The notes beneath the pieces are model-generated. The model had not been told where the DNA came from. It worked only from the letters and a program-made list of their open reading frames with translations, and made no database searches. This document shows positions 60,062 through 64,000 of a stretch of 64,000 nucleotides of DNA, in pieces. The DNA comes from Verrucomicrobiota bacterium (GTDB taxonomy: Bacteria > Verrucomicrobiota > Verrucomicrobiia > CAIQCK01): positions 62,001 to 126,000 of the forward strand of contig JACRQF010000008.1 in NCBI GenBank assembly GCA_016222825.1, written 5' to 3'. A program made the translations under genes and the position numbers. Positions within the stretch are counted from its first letter, which is position 1. Each line of letters opens with the position of its first letter.

Positions 60062-61087
60062 TCAAAACCTCACCAGCGCGCCCTTGTCCACGCTCTCCTG
60101 CGCCTTCAGGCACATCGCCACCGACCAGCGGCCGTCCTCGCCGGTCACGCGCGGCGGTTTCCCGCCTCGGACCGCCTCGGCCATGCCGGCGAGTTGGTCG
60201 GCCAGTTCATAAACCTCGCCGGTCGCCTTCGGAATCTCAACGTCCACCACTTTCTCGCCGTCGAAGTGCTTCAGGAAGAACGTCGGATGGAACGTGCGGT
60301 CCATCGCGCCGCTCCAACTCGCCCAGATCGCGCCCTTCGAGCCGGTCAGCTTCGCCACCTGATGATGCTCGAACGCGCTCAGCGTCTGCGAGATCACCGC
60401 GTAGCGTCCGTCGGGGAAGTTCACGATGGCGCTGAAGTTGTCCTGCAACTCGGGCCGTTTCGGGTCGCGCGCGTTGGCGCTCGCATAGACCGATACCGGG
60501 TTGCCGCTGCCCGACAGATACCAGCGCGCGAGGTCGAAAAAGTGAATCGGCTCCTCCAGAATCCAGTTGCCGACGCGTTTGATGTCGTAGCGCCAGCCGT
60601 CGGAACCGAGCCGGTAGGGATTTCGCCACAACTCGATGAGCGCGTATTGCGGCTCGCCGATTGCGCCGGCGTCCACCAGTTCCTTGACCTTGCCCCAGAG
60701 CGCGGAGTAACGAAACTCGTGGCCCACGGCGATCTGGAGGCCCTTGGCGCGCGCCAGTTGAACGAGGTCGTCACAGTCGGCGATGGAGATGGCCATCGGC
60801 TTCTCCATCAATAAATGCTTGCCCGCCTCCAGCACGGCGCGGCCAACCTCGTGGTGCAGGTGCGAAGGCAGCGCAACGTCCACGACTTCGATGTCGGGCC
60901 GGCGCAGCAGCTCGCGATAATCCGCCGTCACGGCGGCCTGCGGATGCTTCGCCTGAGCGTCGGCCCGGTTCTTGTCGTTGCGCTCCGCGATGGCGGCCAG
61001 ATGCGTGTTCGCCCCGTCGGCGATGACCCGCGCATGGTGGCTGCCCCACGCGCCGTATCCAATGAGACCAAAAGAGACTTTACTCAT
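60062..61087 (-). CDS. Gfo/Idh/MocA family oxidoreductase
   Basis: The 341-residue protein starts with a clear Rossmann entry (KVSFGLIGYGAWGSHHARVIAD). VVDVALPSHLHHEVGRAVLEAGKHLLMEKPMA with the family EKP motif follows, then the C-terminal sheet domain with WILEEPIHFFDLARWYLSGSG. No signal peptide, so it is cytoplasmic, unlike the paralogue at 22969. It is the first gene of the operon with ROK regulator, transketolase and TauE permease. It may act on the sugar entering the pathway; NAD-dependent sulfoquinovosidases belong to this superfamily, a possibility only. Confidence 0.92.
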   Translation of the reverse strand: MSKVSFGLIGYGAWGSHHARVIADGANTHLAAIAERNDKNRADAQAKHPQAAVTADYRELLRRPDIEVVDVALPSHLHHEVGRAVLEAGKHLLMEKPMAISIADCDDLVQLARAKGLQIAVGHEFRYSALWGKVKELVDAGAIGEPQYALIELWRNPYRLGSDGWRYDIKRVGNWILEEPIHFFDLARWYLSGSGNPVSVYASANARDPKRPELQDNFSAIVNFPDGRYAVISQTLSAFEHHQVAKLTGSKGAIWASWSGAMDRTFHPTFFLKHFDGEKVVDVEIPKATGEVYELADQLAGMAEAVRGGKPPRVTGEDGRWSVAMCLKAQESVDKGALVRF

Positions 61088-61150
61088 GATTCACCTTGGG
61101 GGTATTATTTTGAAATCGAAATTACTGTCAAGCCTGCAAACGAGGTCGTG

Positions 61151-63373
61151 ATGAAGAGCTTGTTCCTCCTTACAGCGTTATGGGCGTCGCTGGCATCAGC
61201 GGCCCTCGTGGAAAACGGCCAGCCGCGCGCGACAATCGTCGTCCCGGCCAACGCGTCGCCAACGGTTCAAGCGGCGGCGGGGGAGTTGAGCGGCTATCTG
61301 GAGAAGATGTCCGGCGCGAAGTTGCCCATCGTGGCGGAGAACAATGCGGTGATGGGGATGCGCATCAATGTGGGACTCACGCAAGCGGCGCGGAAGCGGG
61401 TTCCGAAGGGTTTCGTGGGCGACGATGAACGCGTCTGGATCGAGTCGGGGCCGGAAGGTGCAACGATTTGTGGCGGCGGCGACCGGGGGACGTTGTTCGC
61501 CGTCTATCGGTTTCTGGAGACGCTCGGCTGCCGATGGCTCGCGCCGGAACCGGAGAACGAGGTCGTGCCGCAGCAAAAGACGATCACGCTGAAGCCGTTT
61601 ACGGTGGATACAAAGCCTGCTTTTTCGTGGCGGCTTTTCTCGGCGCGCAAGCTGGCGAACGAGCTTTGGGGTCTGAAGCTTGGCATGAACGGCTTCTATT
61701 CGCCGGAGACGGCGGCGACGAATGGGGCTTGCGCCTATTGGCCGCGGAGCATTCGCGGCGTCCATGCCTATTATCAGATCATGCCGGCGAAGCGGTATTT
61801 CCCTTCGCATCCGGAGTGGAATCCGCTCTTGGGCGGCAAACGGATGCCAACGGACGTTGATCGCAACCAACTTTGCGTGACCGCGCAGGGGCTGGCGGAC
61901 GAGTTCGCAGCGAACGTCATCCGCGCGTTCGACGAGGATCCCGGCACGCCGCTAGTGTCCGTCAGTCCGAACGACGGCTCGGCTTGGTGCGAATGCGACG
62001 CGTGCCTCGCGCTCGACCGCAAGCTCTGCGGCGGTCGCACGACCAAGCAGGGGCTTGCGAAGGAGAAGCCGTTCATGGGCGACCGCGTGTTCTGGTTCGC
62101 CAATGAGGTGGCCGACCGCGTCGCGCGCAAACATCCGAACAAGAAACTGCTCGTGCTGGCCTACATCAACTACGCCGAACCGCCTGACACGGTCCGGCCC
62201 CGGACGAACGTCGTGCCGTTCCTCTGCCATTACGCGCCGGCCGACTACAGCCGCGCGATGAACGACCCGGCGTCCGAGGCGAACAGCCAGTTCAACGACC
62301 TTCTCAAGCGATGGATGAAGATCTCGCCCGACCTGATGATCTACAGCTACGTCAGCAAGTCCATGTGGTGGCGGTTGCCGCGGCCGGTGATGCACAACTT
62401 TGCCGCCGACGTGAAATACCTGCACGAGCTGGGCGTGCGGCGCTACTACTGCCAGAGTTCTCTCAGCGATTGGCAGCTCGACGGGCCGCTCTACTACGTA
62501 ATCGCGAAGTTGCTCTGGAATCCCTCCGCCGACCCGGACGCCATTGCGCGCGAGTGGATTGAGGGCATGTTCGGCCCCGCCGCGCCGGCGATGACAGAGT
62601 TCTATGAGGAAGTCGAAACTGCCGTGCGCAAGACCGGCAAGTCCTACAGCGACAATCCGCGCACTCAGGCCGCCGGCCTCTACGACCGCGCGAGCCTTGA
62701 CCGCGCGATGGCTGCGCTGGAACGCGCGGAGAAGACAGCCAGCAGCAACGAGGCGGTCGCGCGGCGCGTGGCCGAAGTGGCGCGCACGTTCCGCTATGGC
62801 TACTGGATGATTGAGGGCTTCGAGCAAGCGGCCAAGTTCGAGGCCACGGGCGAGTCCGCCTGCATGGAAGCAGCCCAAGCGGCAGGGCAGAAGGCGTTGG
62901 GCTACTGCAAGGTCTCCGAGGCGGTGGATTTCGTGAAGCGTTGGAAGGCGGGAGTGCTCTTGGGCGTGTTCAACAGCGGCTTCGGCAAGGAGGAAAACAA
63001 GGGCGGCCGGCGTTGCTGGAACTCCGACGAGACCGGCCCCGGCGACAACGCCTGCGGCTGGGCCACGTTCAACGTCATGGCCCCCGACCGCAGCAAGCCG
63101 CTGGTCATCGAGATGGATGTGTGGGGCGAGTCGCAGTTGACGGCCATCTCCATCAACACGCGCAAGAACGTCTGGACCCCGATTCGCCCGCAACAAAAGC
63201 TCTCTCGCACGCCGCAGTGGGACACATTGCAGTTCCGCATCCCGCCCGAAGCGCTCGACAAAGAGCGCATCGCCCAGCATCTCGGCTTCGGCGGCGCCGA
63301 CAGCCAGATTTGGGTTGCAGCCATCCGCGTGAAGGGAGACAAACATGTCAACGCAAAGGAGAACAAGAAATGA
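61151..63373 (+). CDS. Secreted DUF4838 family protein
   Basis: The 740-residue protein has a signal peptide (MKSLFLLTALWASLASA). An alpha/beta N-terminal domain of the GH20-associated kind follows (ATIVVPANASPTVQAAAGELSGYLEKMSG, TLFAVYRFLETLGCRWLAP). The DUF4838 barrel comes next: VSPNDGSAWCECDACLALD, VFWFANEVADRVARKHPNKKLLVLAYINY and DLMIYSYVSKSMWWRL. The family is found in carbohydrate-use loci of verrucomicrobia, planctomycetes and Bacteroidetes, and probably acts on glycans. GAGG precedes ATG 61151. The next gene overlaps by four bases. Confidence 0.9.
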   Translation: MKSLFLLTALWASLASAALVENGQPRATIVVPANASPTVQAAAGELSGYLEKMSGAKLPIVAENNAVMGMRINVGLTQAARKRVPKGFVGDDERVWIESGPEGATICGGGDRGTLFAVYRFLETLGCRWLAPEPENEVVPQQKTITLKPFTVDTKPAFSWRLFSARKLANELWGLKLGMNGFYSPETAATNGACAYWPRSIRGVHAYYQIMPAKRYFPSHPEWNPLLGGKRMPTDVDRNQLCVTAQGLADEFAANVIRAFDEDPGTPLVSVSPNDGSAWCECDACLALDRKLCGGRTTKQGLAKEKPFMGDRVFWFANEVADRVARKHPNKKLLVLAYINYAEPPDTVRPRTNVVPFLCHYAPADYSRAMNDPASEANSQFNDLLKRWMKISPDLMIYSYVSKSMWWRLPRPVMHNFAADVKYLHELGVRRYYCQSSLSDWQLDGPLYYVIAKLLWNPSADPDAIAREWIEGMFGPAAPAMTEFYEEVETAVRKTGKSYSDNPRTQAAGLYDRASLDRAMAALERAEKTASSNEAVARRVAEVARTFRYGYWMIEGFEQAAKFEATGESACMEAAQAAGQKALGYCKVSEAVDFVKRWKAGVLLGVFNSGFGKEENKGGRRCWNSDETGPGDNACGWATFNVMAPDRSKPLVIEMDVWGESQLTAISINTRKNVWTPIRPQQKLSRTPQWDTLQFRIPPEALDKERIAQHLGFGGADSQIWVAAIRVKGDKHVNAKENKK

Positions 63374-64000
63374 ATACTCGTTGCACTCCGAACCTCCTCG
63401 CCGCTTGCATCGCTCTCACCGTTTTATCCATCGCCCTGCCGCTCCATGCTGAAAACGCGGACGGCTTCGTGCCGCTGTTCAACGGCAGGAACCTGGACGG
63501 CTGGCAGGGGGCTACCGATGTCTATGCCGTCGAGGATGGCAAGTTGGTGTGCAGCAAACACGGCCCCGGCGAAAAGGAGAGCACGGAGAAGAACCTGTTC
63601 ACCACGAAGGAGTATGCCGACTTCATCCTCTGCTTCGAGTTCAAGCTGGAGCCGGGCGCGAACAACGGCGTCGCCGTGCGTTCGCCGCTGGGGGGACGCA
63701 TCGCCACAGTGGGCATGGAAATCCAAATCCTCGACGACTACGCCGAGCAATACAAGAACCTGCAACCGCACCAGTATCACGGCTCGATCTATCTGCTGGC
63801 GCCGGCCAAGCGGGGACACCTGAAACCGGTGGGCGAGTGGAACAGCGAGGAGATCATGTTCCGCGGCCGCCGCGCCAAAATCACGCTCAACGGCGTCGTG
63901 ATCGTGGACGTGGACCTCGACAACCTGGAATACAAGAAACACCTCGACAAGAACACCGGCCGGACGCGGCCCAAAGGCCACATCGGGTTCCTGGGCCACG
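63370..64000 (+). CDS. DUF1080 / 3-keto-disaccharide hydrolase domain protein, partial
   Basis: The gene starts at ATG 63370 in the ATGA overlap with the DUF4838 stop and runs off the right edge after 210 codons. It has a signal peptide (ACIALTVLSIALPLHAEN). The DUF1080 pattern follows: GFVPLFNGRNLDGWQGA, YAVEDGKLVCS, NLFTTKEYADFILCFEFKLEPGANNGVAVRSP, MEIQILDDY, HGSIYLLAPAKRG, NGVVIVDVDL and PKGHIGFLGH. The fold is a jelly roll; some members hydrolyse 3-keto-glycosides. Translational coupling to DUF4838 suggests both act on one periplasmic sugar substrate. Confidence 0.93.
   Translation, partial: MNTRCTPNLLAACIALTVLSIALPLHAENADGFVPLFNGRNLDGWQGATDVYAVEDGKLVCSKHGPGEKESTEKNLFTTKEYADFILCFEFKLEPGANNGVAVRSPLGGRIATVGMEIQILDDYAEQYKNLQPHQYHGSIYLLAPAKRGHLKPVGEWNSEEIMFRGRRAKITLNGVVIVDVDLDNLEYKKHLDKNTGRTRPKGHIGFLGH

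Noticed and set aside
1..64000. CRISPR array, rRNA, tRNA, insertion sequence or prophage
   Set aside because: No regularly spaced repeats, rRNA blocks, tRNA signatures, transposases or phage genes were seen on either strand.

Overview
The window looks like a GC-rich, Gram-negative soil or freshwater member of the Verrucomicrobia (Pedosphaera/Limisphaera side) or a close PVC relative. The evidence is the gene content, not a marker gene. It includes the DUF1800/DUF1501 pair, several Tat-exported enzymes of sugar metabolism (Gfo/Idh/MocA, sugar isomerase, DegT aminotransferase), a sulfatase, PQQ-type beta-propellers, a neutral ceramidase, and a DUF4838 protein followed by a DUF1080 protein. A Kdo transferase and a heptose kinase point to a lipopolysaccharide outer membrane. 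No rRNA, tRNA, CRISPR array or insertion sequence was recognised.

Layout. 0-9.1 kb: the end of an M48 peptidase, a TlpA-like thioredoxin with an in-frame TGA in its redox motif (candidate selenoprotein), a Nif3-family protein, secreted proteins of unknown role, DUF1800/DUF1501 and a beta-propeller. 9.3-20.4 kb: one block of minus-strand genes that reads as an uncharacterised peptide natural-product (RiPP) locus. It runs radical SAM/SPASM maturase, three paralogous Gly/His/Tyr-rich precursor peptides, ABC exporter, binding-protein-like lipoprotein, histidine kinase, REC-GAF response regulator and a cytoplasmic subtilase. 20.6-36.8 kb: accessory catabolism and surface genes (beta-helix protein, Gfo/Idh/MocA, VOC protein, a D-aminoacylase/M20 fusion, amidohydrolase, YdcF, Tat-type DegT, BNR-like protein, SDR, isomerase, ceramidase). 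36.9-41.4 kb: three TPR-like secreted proteins and a duplicated gene remnant, in DNA that looks less GC-rich.

41.9-46.6 kb: a gluzincin peptidase, a second beta-propeller, a heptose kinase (HddA type) and Kdo transferase. 46.7-54.6 kb: a PilZ-like protein, a GH88-like hydrolase, a sulfatase, a phosphoesterase, a VWA protein and a dipeptide-epimerase-like enolase-superfamily enzyme. 54.6-61.1 kb: a tight minus-strand operon of seven genes (Gfo/Idh/MocA, ROK regulator, Fe-dependent alcohol dehydrogenase, two-subunit transketolase, RpiB-like isomerase lacking canonical active-site residues, TauE/SafE permease). This combination resembles the transketolase route of sulfoquinovose breakdown. 61.1-64 kb: a DUF4838 protein and the start of a DUF1080 protein.

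The three most interesting signals are the RiPP-like locus (9.3-20.4 kb), the UxxC thioredoxin with a SECIS-like hairpin (504-1043), and the candidate organosulfonate operon (54.6-61.1 kb). All functions are inferred from reading the sequence; no database search was possible.
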